A stretch of DNA of 64,000 bases from Vibrio celticus (lineage in GTDB: Bacteria > Pseudomonadota > Gammaproteobacteria > Enterobacterales > Vibrionaceae), in the NCBI RefSeq assembly GCF_024347335.1, contig NZ_AP025463.1, positions 124,001 to 188,000 of the forward strand, in the 5' to 3' direction. Both the position numbers and the translations under genes were made by a program. This document shows, one piece after another, positions 51,868-60,935 of this stretch. Under the pieces are notes generated by a model. The model was not told the origin of the DNA and made no database searches. It was given only the letters and a program-made list of their open reading frames with translations. The stretch's first letter is position 1. Each line of letters starts with the position of its first letter.

Positions 51868-54800
51868 GTGAAAGACTTATTAAACTTTCTAAAAGCACAG
51901 CATAAGACCGAAGAATTTGATGCAATCAAAATCGGTCTATCTTCACCAGACATGATCCGTTCATGGTCTTTTGGTGAAGTTAAAAAGCCGGAAACAATTA
52001 ACTATCGTACGTTCAAACCTGAACGTGATGGTCTGTTCTGTGCACGTATTTTTGGTCCAGTTAAAGACTACGAATGTCTTTGTGGCAAATACAAGCGCCT
52101 GAAGCACCGTGGTGTTATCTGTGAGAAGTGTGGCGTTGAAGTTACACAAACTAAAGTTCGTCGTGACCGCATGGGCCACATCGAGCTAGCTTCACCAGTT
52201 GCTCACATCTGGTTCCTAAAATCACTGCCGTCTCGTATCGGTCTACTAATGGATATCCCTCTACGTGATATCGAACGTGTTCTTTACTTCGAGATGTACG
52301 TAGTAACTGAACCAGGTATGACTGATCTAGAAAAATCTCAGATGCTTACTGAAGAAGAGTATCTGGATCGTCTAGAAGAGTGGGGTGACGAATTCACTGC
52401 TAAGATGGGTGCGGAAGCGATCAAAGATCTGCTTTCAACAATGGACCTTCATCAAGAAGTGGAAGAGATGCGCGAAGAGTTAGAAACGACTAACTCAGAA
52501 ACTAAGCGTAAAAAAGTTACTAAGCGCCTGAAGCTAGTTGAAGCGTTCATTGCATCGGGTAACGATCCGCAATGGATGATTCTGACTGTACTTCCGGTTC
52601 TACCGCCAGATCTACGTCCTCTAGTACCACTAGATGGCGGTCGTTTTGCGACTTCAGATCTGAACGACCTTTACCGTCGTGTGATCAACCGTAACAACCG
52701 TTTGAAGCGCCTTCTAGAGCTAGCTGCTCCGGACATCATCGTACGTAACGAAAAGCGTATGCTGCAAGAGTCTGTTGATGCACTTCTAGATAACGGTCGT
52801 CGTGGTCGTGCTATCACTGGTTCTAACAAGCGTCCTCTGAAATCTCTTGCTGATATGATCAAGGGTAAACAAGGCCGTTTCCGTCAGAACCTTCTAGGTA
52901 AACGTGTAGACTACTCTGGCCGTTCTGTAATCACAGTAGGTCCATACCTTCGTCTGCATCAGTGTGGTCTTCCTAAGAAGATGGCACTTGAGCTATTTAA
53001 GCCGTTCATCTACAGCAAGCTAGAAACTCGTGGCATGGCTACGACAATCAAAGCTGCTAAGAAGATGGTAGAGCGCGAAGAAGCTATCGTTTGGGATATC
53101 CTAGACGAAGTAATCCGCGAACACCCAGTACTGCTTAACCGTGCACCTACACTTCACCGTCTAGGTATCCAAGCGTTTGAACCAGTACTAATCGAAGGTA
53201 AAGCGATTCAGCTTCACCCACTAGTGTGTGCGGCATACAACGCCGACTTCGATGGTGACCAAATGGCGGTACACGTGCCTCTAACTCTAGAAGCACAGCT
53301 TGAAGCACGTACACTGATGATGTCGACGAATAACATTCTATCGCCAGCGTCAGGTGATCCGATCATCGTACCTTCTCAGGACGTTGTATTGGGCCTTTAC
53401 TACATGACACGTGACAAGATCAACGTGAAAGGCGAAGGTATGTACCTTGCTGGCCCTGCTGAGGCTGAAAAGGCATACCGTACTAAGACTGCTGAGCTAC
53501 ACGCTCGCGTTAAAGTACGTATCACCGAGACTGTAGTAGACGAAGATGGTAACAGCACTACTGAAACGAAGATGGTTGATACAACTGTCGGCCGTGCAAT
53601 GCTATGGCAAATCGTTCCAGCTGGCCTACCGTACAGCATCGTTAACCAAAAGTTAGGTAAGAAGCAGATCTCTACTCTTCTTAACGAGTGTTACCGTAAG
53701 CTTGGTCTAAAAGATACAGTAGTATTTGCTGACCAAATCATGTACGCAGGTTTTGCATACGCTGCACTTTCTGGTGTTTCTGTAGGTATCGACGATATGG
53801 TTGTACCTCAAGCGAAATACGATGAAATTGAATCTGCTGAAGAAGAAGTTCGCGAAATCCAAGAGCAATTCCAATCTGGTCTTGTTACTGCGGGTGAGCG
53901 TTACAACAAAGTTATCGATATCTGGGCATCTACGAATGACCGCGTTGCGAAAGCAATGATGGATAACCTATCTTCTGAAACAGTTATCAACCGTGACGGC
54001 GAAGAAGAACAGCAAGAATCGTTCAACAGCATCTACATGATGGCCGACTCGGGCGCACGTGGTTCTGCAGCTCAGATTCGTCAGCTAGCAGGTATGCGTG
54101 GTCTGATGGCGCGTCCAGATGGTTCAATCATCGAAACGCCGATCACAGCGAACTTTAAAGAAGGTCTAAACGTCCTTCAGTACTTTATCTCAACGCACGG
54201 TGCTCGTAAGGGTCTTGCGGATACAGCACTGAAAACAGCAAACTCGGGTTACCTAACTCGTCGTCTAGTAGACGTTGCTCAAGACGTTGTAGTACACGAA
54301 CATGACTGTGGCACGCATGAAGGTATCGACATGATGCCTCACATCGAAGGTGGTGACGTTAAAGTTGCACTTTCTGAGCTTGCTCTTGGTCGTGTAGTAG
54401 CTGAAGACGTTCTTAAGCCTGGTACTGAAGATGTACTGATTCCACGTAATACTCTGATTGATGAGAAGTGGTGTCAAATCATGGAAGATAACTCAGTAGA
54501 TAGCATGAAAGTGCGCTCTGTAGTTACTTGTGATGCAGACTTCGGTTGTTGTGCACAGTGTTACGGTCGTGACCTAGCACGTGGTCACCTAGTGAACCAA
54601 GGTGAAGCAGTTGGTGTTATCGCTGCACAATCTATCGGTGAACCGGGTACACAGCTAACGATGCGTACGTTCCACATCGGTGGTGCGGCATCTACTGCAG
54701 CAGCAGAGAACAGCATCCAAGCTAAGACAACTGGTACTGTGAAACTTCACAATGCTAAGTTCGTAGTTAACAAAGATAAGAAACTGGTTATCACTTCTCG

Positions 54801-56070
54801 TGCATCTGAGATGACGATTATTGATGAATTCGGCCGTACTAAAGAGAAGCACAAACTTCCTTACGGTTCGATGCTAACCAAAGGCGACAACGCAGCAGTT
54901 ACTGCTGGTGAAGTTGTAGCTAACTGGGAAGCGCATACCATGCCAATCATCACTGAAGTGGCAGGTCGTATCCAATTCGTAGATATGATCGATGGTATTA
55001 CAGTTTCTCGTCAAACTGACGATCTAACGGGTCTTTCTTCAAGTGAAGTTACAGACGCAGCAGCTCGCCCAGCAGCAGGTAAAGATATGCGTCCAGCTAT
55101 CAAACTTGTTGATGAGCAAGGTAACGACGTAATGATTCCTGGTACTGATATGCCAGCTCACTACTTCCTACCTGGCAAAGCGATTGTAAACATCGAAGAT
55201 GGCGCTGAAGTTGGCATCGGTGACACACTATCTCGTATCCCTCAAAAATCGAGCGGAAACAAAGATATCACCGGTGGTCTACCACGCGTAGCTGACCTAT
55301 TCGAAGCTCGTAAGCCTAAAGAGCCTGCGATCCTTGCTGAGCACACAGGTACTGTGTCTTTCGGTAAAGAAACGAAAGGTAAGCGTCGTCTAGTAATCAC
55401 TCGTGAAGGCGGTGACGCTTACGAAGAGATGATTCCTAAGCATCGTCAATTGAACGTGTTCGAAGGTGAGAAGATTGAACGTGGTGATGTAATCGCCGAC
55501 GGTCCTGAAACTCCACACGATATCCTGCGTCTACGTGGTATCCACGCAGTAACTCAGTACATCGCGAACGAAGTTCAAGAAGTTTACCGCTTACAAGGCG
55601 TAAAGATTAACGATAAGCACATCGAGACTATCGTTCGTCAAATGCTACGTAAGTGTACAATCACTCATTCTGGTGACTCTCCGTTCCTACCTGGCGAACA
55701 AGTTGAGTACCACAATGTTAAGATTGCTAACCGTAAGCTAGAAGCTGAAGGTAAAGAACTAGTACGTTTCGAACGTGACCTACTAGGTATTACTAAAGCA
55801 TCTCTTGCAACTGAGTCATTCATCTCAGCTGCATCGTTCCAAGAAACGACTCGCGTACTAACAGAAGCTGCGGTTTCTGGTAAGCGTGATGACCTTCGCG
55901 GTCTGAAAGAGAACGTAATTGTTGGTCGTCTGATCCCAGCTGGTACTGGTTTCGCATACCACCAAGAGCGTCAAAAGCAACGTGAAGAAGAGCAAGAAGG
56001 TCCTTCAGCTGAACAAGCTACTGACAATCTAGCAGCACTTCTAAACGCTGGTTTCTCTTCAGAAGAGTAA
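51868..56070 (+). CDS. rpoC: DNA-directed RNA polymerase subunit beta'
   Basis: 1400 residues (E. coli 1407). I chose the GTG at 51868, preceded by CAGGAG and giving VKDLLNFLKAQ, which matches the GTG start of E. coli rpoC; the frame opens 33 bases earlier at another GTG. The N-terminal zinc finger (CLCGKYKRLKHRGVICEKC), the catalytic Mg2+ site NADFDGDQMAVH, and the second zinc site with CDADFGCCAQCYGRD are all present. The C-terminus ends LLNAGFSSEE, followed by a strong terminator. Confidence 0.99.
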   Translation: MKDLLNFLKAQHKTEEFDAIKIGLSSPDMIRSWSFGEVKKPETINYRTFKPERDGLFCARIFGPVKDYECLCGKYKRLKHRGVICEKCGVEVTQTKVRRDRMGHIELASPVAHIWFLKSLPSRIGLLMDIPLRDIERVLYFEMYVVTEPGMTDLEKSQMLTEEEYLDRLEEWGDEFTAKMGAEAIKDLLSTMDLHQEVEEMREELETTNSETKRKKVTKRLKLVEAFIASGNDPQWMILTVLPVLPPDLRPLVPLDGGRFATSDLNDLYRRVINRNNRLKRLLELAAPDIIVRNEKRMLQESVDALLDNGRRGRAITGSNKRPLKSLADMIKGKQGRFRQNLLGKRVDYSGRSVITVGPYLRLHQCGLPKKMALELFKPFIYSKLETRGMATTIKAAKKMVEREEAIVWDILDEVIREHPVLLNRAPTLHRLGIQAFEPVLIEGKAIQLHPLVCAAYNADFDGDQMAVHVPLTLEAQLEARTLMMSTNNILSPASGDPIIVPSQDVVLGLYYMTRDKINVKGEGMYLAGPAEAEKAYRTKTAELHARVKVRITETVVDEDGNSTTETKMVDTTVGRAMLWQIVPAGLPYSIVNQKLGKKQISTLLNECYRKLGLKDTVVFADQIMYAGFAYAALSGVSVGIDDMVVPQAKYDEIESAEEEVREIQEQFQSGLVTAGERYNKVIDIWASTNDRVAKAMMDNLSSETVINRDGEEEQQESFNSIYMMADSGARGSAAQIRQLAGMRGLMARPDGSIIETPITANFKEGLNVLQYFISTHGARKGLADTALKTANSGYLTRRLVDVAQDVVVHEHDCGTHEGIDMMPHIEGGDVKVALSELALGRVVAEDVLKPGTEDVLIPRNTLIDEKWCQIMEDNSVDSMKVRSVVTCDADFGCCAQCYGRDLARGHLVNQGEAVGVIAAQSIGEPGTQLTMRTFHIGGAASTAAAENSIQAKTTGTVKLHNAKFVVNKDKKLVITSRASEMTIIDEFGRTKEKHKLPYGSMLTKGDNAAVTAGEVVANWEAHTMPIITEVAGRIQFVDMIDGITVSRQTDDLTGLSSSEVTDAAARPAAGKDMRPAIKLVDEQGNDVMIPGTDMPAHYFLPGKAIVNIEDGAEVGIGDTLSRIPQKSSGNKDITGGLPRVADLFEARKPKEPAILAEHTGTVSFGKETKGKRRLVITREGGDAYEEMIPKHRQLNVFEGEKIERGDVIADGPETPHDILRLRGIHAVTQYIANEVQEVYRLQGVKINDKHIETIVRQMLRKCTITHSGDSPFLPGEQVEYHNVKIANRKLEAEGKELVRFERDLLGITKASLATESFISAASFQETTRVLTEAAVSGKRDDLRGLKENVIVGRLIPAGTGFAYHQERQKQREEEQEGPSAEQATDNLAALLNAGFSSEE

Positions 56071-56097
56071 GCTCTACGAGTAGTCTCTAAGAGATAA

Positions 56098-56128
56098 GAA
56101 AAAGGCACCTTCGGGTGCCTTTTTTGTA
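56098..56128 (+). terminator. Terminator of the rpoBC operon
   Basis: AAAAAGGCACC / GGTGCCTTTTTT with a TTCG tetraloop and T run. Confidence 0.93.
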
Positions 56129-56358
56129 TCTGGCGTATTGGTATTTAGCTATGAACTTATAAAGTGATAGGTGTGCTTATCTAGCTGGTGGGGTTGGATT
56201 TATGTCCTGAATAGTGCTCTTTGAGGCCAGTAAGATAAAGGGTAGAGATGGTTAGGCTGATTAGGGTTGTAACCATATGCTTATGGCTAAAGGTCAGGGC
56301 GAGCGAGTAAGCTCTGTCTGAAAGGTTCTGGGTAGTTTGGATAAGCTTACAGACAAAA
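56129..56358. other. Intergenic region between rpoC and rsd, no gene seen
   Basis: This gap between convergent genes contains no convincing gene. A 63-codon minus-strand frame (56181-56372) begins inside the rsd terminator and lacks any coding signature. Confidence 0.55.
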
Positions 56359-56392
56359 CAAAAAGCTTGCACAGAGGCAAGCTTATTAAGGA
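56359..56392 (-). terminator. Terminator of rsd
   Basis: AAGCTTGC / GCAAGCTT with a 6-base loop. On the minus strand it continues into a T-rich tract (plus strand ACAAAACAAAA). Confidence 0.85.
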
Positions 56393-56401
56393 TTCAGCTA
56401 A

Positions 56402-56893
56402 CTAAGCGCCTGGTGGAATCGCTAAACTGTCTGCAATAAGCTGGATAAGATTATCTTCTACTTCAAAACGTACTTCGAGTAGTTCACCTACTTTTGACAT
56501 ATCTCCTTCGAAGTTAGGCAACTCATCGTCTGCATTTACTTTAACGTACTTATCATTGAACTCTAGAAGTGGCTCGGTTGTAAGTACGATCTTCGCGTAA
56601 GTTGTATCAATCTCGTCATTGGTTTTAAAGCCTGTTGCTTGCCATTTTTTCATGACCATATCGTAGATCTTAAAATGACCCTCTGAGATATAATCGACAA
56701 CATGATCGCAGAATGAGCTTATTTCTTTAGGAGAAGGGAGTTCAACAACGTTTGATTGCCCGTTGCTAGCTGGCTGCAAGGCACCTAGCTTACAATACTC
56801 AACGATTAGAGACTGTCGAGTTTCGAGCCAATGATCGATGACCTCATTAGAGCCACCCCATTGTTCTTGTATTTGTTTGAATTTATTTAGCAT
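56402..56893 (-). CDS. rsd: Sigma D regulator Rsd
   Basis: Rsd is an anti-sigma factor that binds domain 4 of RpoD in stationary phase, shifting polymerase to alternative sigma factors. 163 residues (E. coli 158). The family signature W(L)ETRQSLIVEYCKL near the N-terminus, SFCDHVVDYISEGHFKIYD in the middle and LLEVRFEVEDNLIQLI near the end fit Rsd/AlgQ. I chose the ATG at 56893 because GAGG lies eight bases upstream; an ATG two codons earlier abuts that site. It is divergent from nudC, as in E. coli. Confidence 0.93.
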   Translation of the reverse strand: MLNKFKQIQEQWGGSNEVIDHWLETRQSLIVEYCKLGALQPASNGQSNVVELPSPKEISSFCDHVVDYISEGHFKIYDMVMKKWQATGFKTNDEIDTTYAKIVLTTEPLLEFNDKYVKVNADDELPNFEGDMSKVGELLEVRFEVEDNLIQLIADSLAIPPGA

Positions 56894-57064
56894 GACCATG
56901 TCCTCATGATCTGATCACAACCTTGTGATCAAGTAATTGCCTAAGCAGGGTCCGTTTTATTGGTAGCTACTAAAAGTAATAGCTTGAAATATTCTCTGCT
57001 ACAACTCTAGTATGAAATTAGATTGCCAGTAAAATGAACGAACTGCAAGCAATGAGGCATAGGG

Positions 57065-57874
57065 ATGTTAAAAAAAAGTGATAACAAAATGACAGAGCAA
57101 GCTTATTGGTGCGTCGTTTCTGGTAGTGATATTTGGGTTAATAATGATCAGTTTCCGTTTGGCTCTGCTGAAGAGCTTGGGCTGAGTGTGGAGCATGCAA
57201 TCTGTATTGGTCAGCATCAAGGTCGCAAGGTGTATTGGCTCAACGATTGTGATGTGGAGAATGAGCTGAGCATGGTCAGCCTAAGAGAGTTACTGCACTG
57301 GCCTGAAGTGAGTTTCTTGACTGCAAGCAAAGCCATCCAATATGGGCATATGACTCAAAGTATGCGTTTTTGCCCTCAGTGTGGTGGTCGAAATCATCTC
57401 AACCATAACCAGGTGGCGATGCAGTGTGGAGATTGCCGCACACTTCATTATCCTCGTATCTTCCCGTGCATCATTGTCGCTGTGCGAAACGACAACAAGA
57501 TATTGCTTGCGCAGCACCCAAGACATAAAACAGGCATGTATACCGTGATAGCGGGCTTCCTAGAGGTTGGAGAGACCTTAGAGCAGTGTGTGGCAAGAGA
57601 AGTCAAAGAAGAAACGGGTATCGATGTCGATAATATTCGTTACTTTGGCAGCCAGCCATGGGCGTTTCCATCGAGTATGATGATGGGCTTTCTCGCCGAT
57701 TGTGCTGGTGGTACGCTTAAGCCTGACTACAGCGAGCTATCGGATGCTCAATGGTTTGACGTAACAAGCCTGCCTGATGTTGCTCCTGTTGGAACCATTG
57801 CGAGACAGTTGATTGAGAAAACCGTTGATGACGTGATGAAAGATGGTGTGACGGAGCAGATGCTAGAGCACTAA
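57065..57874 (+). CDS. nudC: NAD(+) diphosphatase / RNA decapping hydrolase NudC
   Basis: NudC cleaves NAD(H) and removes NAD caps from the 5' end of RNAs. 269 residues. The zinc site C103-x2-C106 and C121-x2-C124 is complete. The Nudix box runs from G164 (GFLEVGE) through EVKEETG (179-185). The family signature SQPWAFPSS (196-204) that distinguishes NudC from other Nudix enzymes follows. ATG at 57065; an alternative ATG at 57089 (MTEQAYWC) is possible. hemE follows after 299 bp. Confidence 0.96.
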   Translation: MLKKSDNKMTEQAYWCVVSGSDIWVNNDQFPFGSAEELGLSVEHAICIGQHQGRKVYWLNDCDVENELSMVSLRELLHWPEVSFLTASKAIQYGHMTQSMRFCPQCGGRNHLNHNQVAMQCGDCRTLHYPRIFPCIIVAVRNDNKILLAQHPRHKTGMYTVIAGFLEVGETLEQCVAREVKEETGIDVDNIRYFGSQPWAFPSSMMMGFLADCAGGTLKPDYSELSDAQWFDVTSLPDVAPVGTIARQLIEKTVDDVMKDGVTEQMLEH

Positions 57875-57887
57875 TCTGCCTGTGATA

Positions 57888-57911
57888 GTATTTGGCCTAT
57901 GGGTGGTCAAA
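57888..57911. repeat. Copy 2 of the 24-bp repeat at gene ends
   Basis: Identical over 24 bases to 4764-4787. It lies 14 bp after the nudC stop codon. See the matching entry near sthA. Confidence 0.6.
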
Positions 57912-57915
57912 AGCT

Positions 57916-57983
57916 AAAAAAAACCCTCCACAAGTGGAGGGGGTAAGTAAGATGTCGTTATGAGATGCTGAGTAGTGACTACT
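57916..57983 (-). ncRNA. Candidate small RNA antisense to the nudC-hemE gap
   Basis: On the minus strand, a hairpin CCCTCCAC-TT-GTGGAGGG (57941-57924) is followed by eight T, a canonical 3' end, but no minus-strand gene lies upstream that could use it. A promoter candidate on the same strand (TTGTTC at 58018-58013, 18 bp, TATAAC at 57994-57989) would give a transcript of about 65-70 nt. The RNA would be C-rich, with ACTTACCCCCTCC complementary to Shine-Dalgarno sequence. The hairpin and T run are seen; the promoter and function are inference. Confidence 0.35.
57924..57941 (-). terminator. Minus-strand terminator in the nudC-hemE gap
   Basis: An 8-bp perfect stem CCCTCCAC/GTGGAGGG with a 2-base loop. 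The T8 run is on the minus strand (A8 at 57916-57923), and the plus strand has no T run after it, so it cannot be an ordinary nudC terminator. Confidence 0.75.
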
Positions 57984-58173
57984 CAGATGTTATAATTGTA
58001 ATTTTCGCTAGCGAACAAATTTTTAACATGCTCTCGTAATTGGGTGCAAATTAAGCATTGATTTAAAAGTTAATAACTTGATCTAGGTTGCAAAGCACAC
58101 AGCTTTTACCCTTCAATCAGTGTTAGAATACTTGCCATCAAAATTAGACAAGATTGAATTGGAATTTAACGGA
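57942..58173. promoter_or_regulatory. Region upstream of hemE
   Basis: Contains the perfect dyad CTGAGTAG-TGA-CTACTCAG at 57968-57986, which could be an operator or an RNA hairpin, and an AT-rich tract. A likely -10 for hemE is TAGAAT near 58124-58129, with no clear -35. The open frame ahead of the hemE ATG is not considered coding. Confidence 0.4.
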
Positions 58174-59241
58174 ATGACCGAATTAAAAAACGATCGCTAT
58201 TTACGCGCACTTTTAAAACAGCCTGTTGATTACACACCGGTATGGATGATGCGCCAAGCTGGCCGCTATCTTCCTGAATACAAAGCAACGCGCGCTGAAG
58301 CGGGCGATTTCATGTCTTTGTGCAAAAACGCGGAACTGGCATCAGAAGTAACACTTCAACCTTTACGTCGTTTCCCGCTTGATGCGGCAATCTTGTTCTC
58401 AGACATCCTAACTATCCCTGATGCAATGGGCTTAGGTTTGTACTTTGAAACAGGTGAAGGTCCTAAGTTTGAGCGTCCTATCACGTGTAAAGCTGACGTA
58501 GAGAAGATTGGCCTACCTGATCCAGAAGGTGAGCTTCAATACGTAATGAATGCCGTTCGTCAGATCCGTAAAGACCTGAAAGGCGAAGTGCCACTGATTG
58601 GTTTTTCTGGTAGCCCATGGACTCTAGCTACATACATGGTTGAAGGTGGAAGCTCTAAAGCATTCACTAAGATCAAGAAGATGATGTACGCAGAACCACA
58701 AACGCTGCACCTGCTTCTAGACAAGCTGGCTGACAGTGTTATCGAATACTTGAACGCGCAAATTAAAGCGGGTGCTCAATCGGTAATGGTATTTGATACA
58801 TGGGGTGGTGTACTGACTCCTCGTGACTACAACCTATTCTCACTGCAATACATGCACAAAATCGTTGATGGCCTAATCCGTGAAAACGAAGGTCGTAGAG
58901 TTCCGGTTACTCTGTTCACTAAGAACGGCGGCATGTGGCTTGAGTCTATCGCAGCAACAGGTTGTGATGCGGTTGGTCTAGACTGGACAATCAACATCGC
59001 AGATGCAAAAGCTCGCATCGGCGACAAAGTTGCTCTGCAAGGTAACATGGATCCTTCAATGCTTTACGCTCAGCCTGAACGTATTCGCGAAGAAGTGGGC
59101 AGCATCCTAGAAGGCTTCGGCGACGGTGGTACAGGTCATGTATTTAACCTAGGCCACGGTATCCACTTAGATGTACCGCCAGAGAACGCTGGTGTATTCG
59201 TTGACGCTGTTCACGAATTGTCTAAGCCTTACCACAAGTAA
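58174..59241 (+). CDS. hemE: Uroporphyrinogen decarboxylase HemE
   Basis: HemE removes four carboxyl groups from uroporphyrinogen III to give coproporphyrinogen III in heme synthesis. 355 residues (E. coli 354). The N-terminal signature PVWMMRQAGRYLPEY with the conserved Arg and the segment FSDILTIPDAMGL with the catalytic Asp are intact, as is GLDWTINIADA later. The ATG at 58174 gives MTELKNDRYLRALLKQP, the family start. It ends at a strong terminator. Confidence 0.98.
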   Translation: MTELKNDRYLRALLKQPVDYTPVWMMRQAGRYLPEYKATRAEAGDFMSLCKNAELASEVTLQPLRRFPLDAAILFSDILTIPDAMGLGLYFETGEGPKFERPITCKADVEKIGLPDPEGELQYVMNAVRQIRKDLKGEVPLIGFSGSPWTLATYMVEGGSSKAFTKIKKMMYAEPQTLHLLLDKLADSVIEYLNAQIKAGAQSVMVFDTWGGVLTPRDYNLFSLQYMHKIVDGLIRENEGRRVPVTLFTKNGGMWLESIAATGCDAVGLDWTINIADAKARIGDKVALQGNMDPSMLYAQPERIREEVGSILEGFGDGGTGHVFNLGHGIHLDVPPENAGVFVDAVHELSKPYHK

Positions 59242-59259
59242 TTCTGAGCAAGATGATTG

Positions 59260-59295
59260 AAAGCGCTGTTGGGAAACCAACAGCGCTTTTTTATT
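59260..59295 (+). terminator. Terminator of hemE
   Basis: AAAGCGCTGTTGG / CCAACAGCGCTTT (13 bp, GAAA loop) followed by a T run. Confidence 0.93.
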
Positions 59296-59344
59296 GCCTG
59301 AAATTGGCATTTGATGGCGGTTTAATCTTGTTATGTGCAGTTAA

Positions 59345-59938
59345 TTAGGCATTTGGACCATGGTAGGCCAAATGCTCTGAGATGTGTTTCCTGATATAAG
59401 GAATGACTTCATTTTCAAACCAAGGGTTCTTCTTGAGCCAGATATTATTGCGTGGCGAAGGGTGGGGTAATGGCAAAAACTCAGGCGCCCACCTTTGCCA
59501 ATCACGCACGGTTTCGGTCAGTGTGCTGGTGGTCTTGTTTGTTAGGTAATGGTTTTGTGCGTACTGGCCAATCAGCAGTGTCATTTGAATATTGGGTAGA
59601 GATTGCAGCACTTTGTTATGCCAAAGCTCCGCGCACTCTTTGCGTGGTGGAAGATCACCACTTTTCCCTTTCCCCGGATAACAAAAACCCATAGGCACAA
59701 TCGCGACTTTTTGCTCGTCGTAAAAAGTATCGCTATCTATCCCTAACCATCCTCTTAATCGTTCGCCACTCGCGTCATTCCAAGGGATGGACGACTCATG
59801 CACCTTGATACCCGGCGCTTGGCCTATGATCAGCAAGCGCGCGTTTGGGTGTGCTTGAATCACCGGGTTAGCACCGTGTGATAGGTGAGGCTCACAAGCT
59901 CGGCATTGTCGAATCTCTTTAAGTAACGAAGAGGACAT
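59345..59938 (-). CDS. Uracil-DNA glycosylase family protein
   Basis: 197 residues with the UDG-fold motifs GQAPG (39-43, catalytic water/phosphate loop) and HPSPRN (159-164, minor-groove intercalation loop), and LLIGQYAQNHYL between them. This resembles single-domain UDG-like proteins outside family 1 (Ung); the actual substrate base is unknown. It lies downstream of the D-2-hydroxyacid dehydrogenase gene with a one-base stop/start overlap (TGATG), so the two are translationally coupled. Confidence 0.88.
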   Translation of the reverse strand: MSSSLLKEIRQCRACEPHLSHGANPVIQAHPNARLLIIGQAPGIKVHESSIPWNDASGERLRGWLGIDSDTFYDEQKVAIVPMGFCYPGKGKSGDLPPRKECAELWHNKVLQSLPNIQMTLLIGQYAQNHYLTNKTTSTLTETVRDWQRWAPEFLPLPHPSPRNNIWLKKNPWFENEVIPYIRKHISEHLAYHGPNA

Positions 59939-60864
59939 CAGTAACCTTTATCAAAATCGATGACATGATTAAGTGTAAAGCCATCTCGCCATTGTTTGTA
60001 ATTCTCTGCGAAGATCTCGACTACTTGTCTTGGCTCACTGAGTGCAGCGATGTGTGGAGTGATGGTGACTTGCGGTAGTTTCCAGAAAGGGTGTTCCTGA
60101 GAGAGGGGTTCACTTTCAAACACATCTAAAAATGCGTGTTCTACCCATCTGTTTTTTATGGCGAGCAACAAGGCTTTATTGTCGATGCTTTCCCCTCGAC
60201 CGACATTAAACAGCAACACATTAGAGCAGTAACCTAACGTGGTTTGGTTCAACAGCTGATAGGTTTCAGCGGTTGATGGCAAGGTGTTGACCACAATATC
60301 GGCCTGCTTAAGGGCAGCCTCTATCTCATTGATGTGGAAGGTCTCTTTAAAGGTTTCTTGTTTGGATGGGATACCGGTACGGTTGACACCTATGGTATGA
60401 ATACCAAAAGCCGCCGCGGTTTTTGCCAAATGACCGCCGATTGAACCTGTTCCTAAAATCACCATAGTTTTGTCAGTTAGGCTAGTATAAAGCTGTGGCT
60501 GCCAGTTTCGTTGTTGTTGATGCTGGTGGTAATGAGGGAAGTGTCTACAGTGACTGATTGTGTAACCCAATACGTATTCTGCGATAGCCGGGCCAAAGAT
60601 GCCTTTGACGTTGGTTAGCGTATAGTCCTGACGCAGATCTGGCTGAGTGAGTTTATTGATTCCGGCATAGGTACTCTGTACCCAGTCTAGCTCTTTAAAC
60701 TCGCCGAGGCGCTCTGTGATTAGAGGTGGTGACGCCAAGACAATCTGTGCTGATTTGGGGTTTTGAGTGATTTCTAGGTCGGGTAAATCCTGGTTTAGAA
60801 TCAGTTGCGTATAGGTATCGTCATGCTCAGTAAGAATATAGAGCTTATTCGTAAAATTGTTCAT
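59938..60864 (-). CDS. D-2-hydroxyacid dehydrogenase (GhrA-like)
   Basis: 308 residues. Rossmann motif GTGSIG (138-143), catalytic Arg223 in VGRGES, Glu252 in DVFESEPL and His271 in TPHIAALS form the standard D-2-hydroxyacid dehydrogenase triad. The overall layout, with a short substrate domain and ITPHIAALSEP, is closest to glyoxylate/hydroxypyruvate reductase GhrA, but the physiological substrate is not certain. It overlaps the next gene (UDG-like) by one base. Confidence 0.9.
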   Translation of the reverse strand: MNNFTNKLYILTEHDDTYTQLILNQDLPDLEITQNPKSAQIVLASPPLITERLGEFKELDWVQSTYAGINKLTQPDLRQDYTLTNVKGIFGPAIAEYVLGYTISHCRHFPHYHQHQQQRNWQPQLYTSLTDKTMVILGTGSIGGHLAKTAAAFGIHTIGVNRTGIPSKQETFKETFHINEIEAALKQADIVVNTLPSTAETYQLLNQTTLGYCSNVLLFNVGRGESIDNKALLLAIKNRWVEHAFLDVFESEPLSQEHPFWKLPQVTITPHIAALSEPRQVVEIFAENYKQWRDGFTLNHVIDFDKGY

Positions 60865-60935
60865 CGGCTTACCTTTTCCCCCCAGGGTTTATCAAGTACA
60901 CTTTCGCTGTCTTTTTCTGCAATTATTGAGTGACT

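Noticed and set aside
56181..56372. 63-codon minus-strand frame between rpoC and rsd
   Set aside because: It starts in the rsd terminator, has no ribosome-binding site and shows no familiar protein features.
59341..59372. GCATTTGGACC ... GGCCAAATGC inverted repeat at the end of the UDG-like gene, resembling the 24-bp repeat
   Set aside because: Only part of the core matches when aligned with a shift, and it is coding sequence; probably coincidence.
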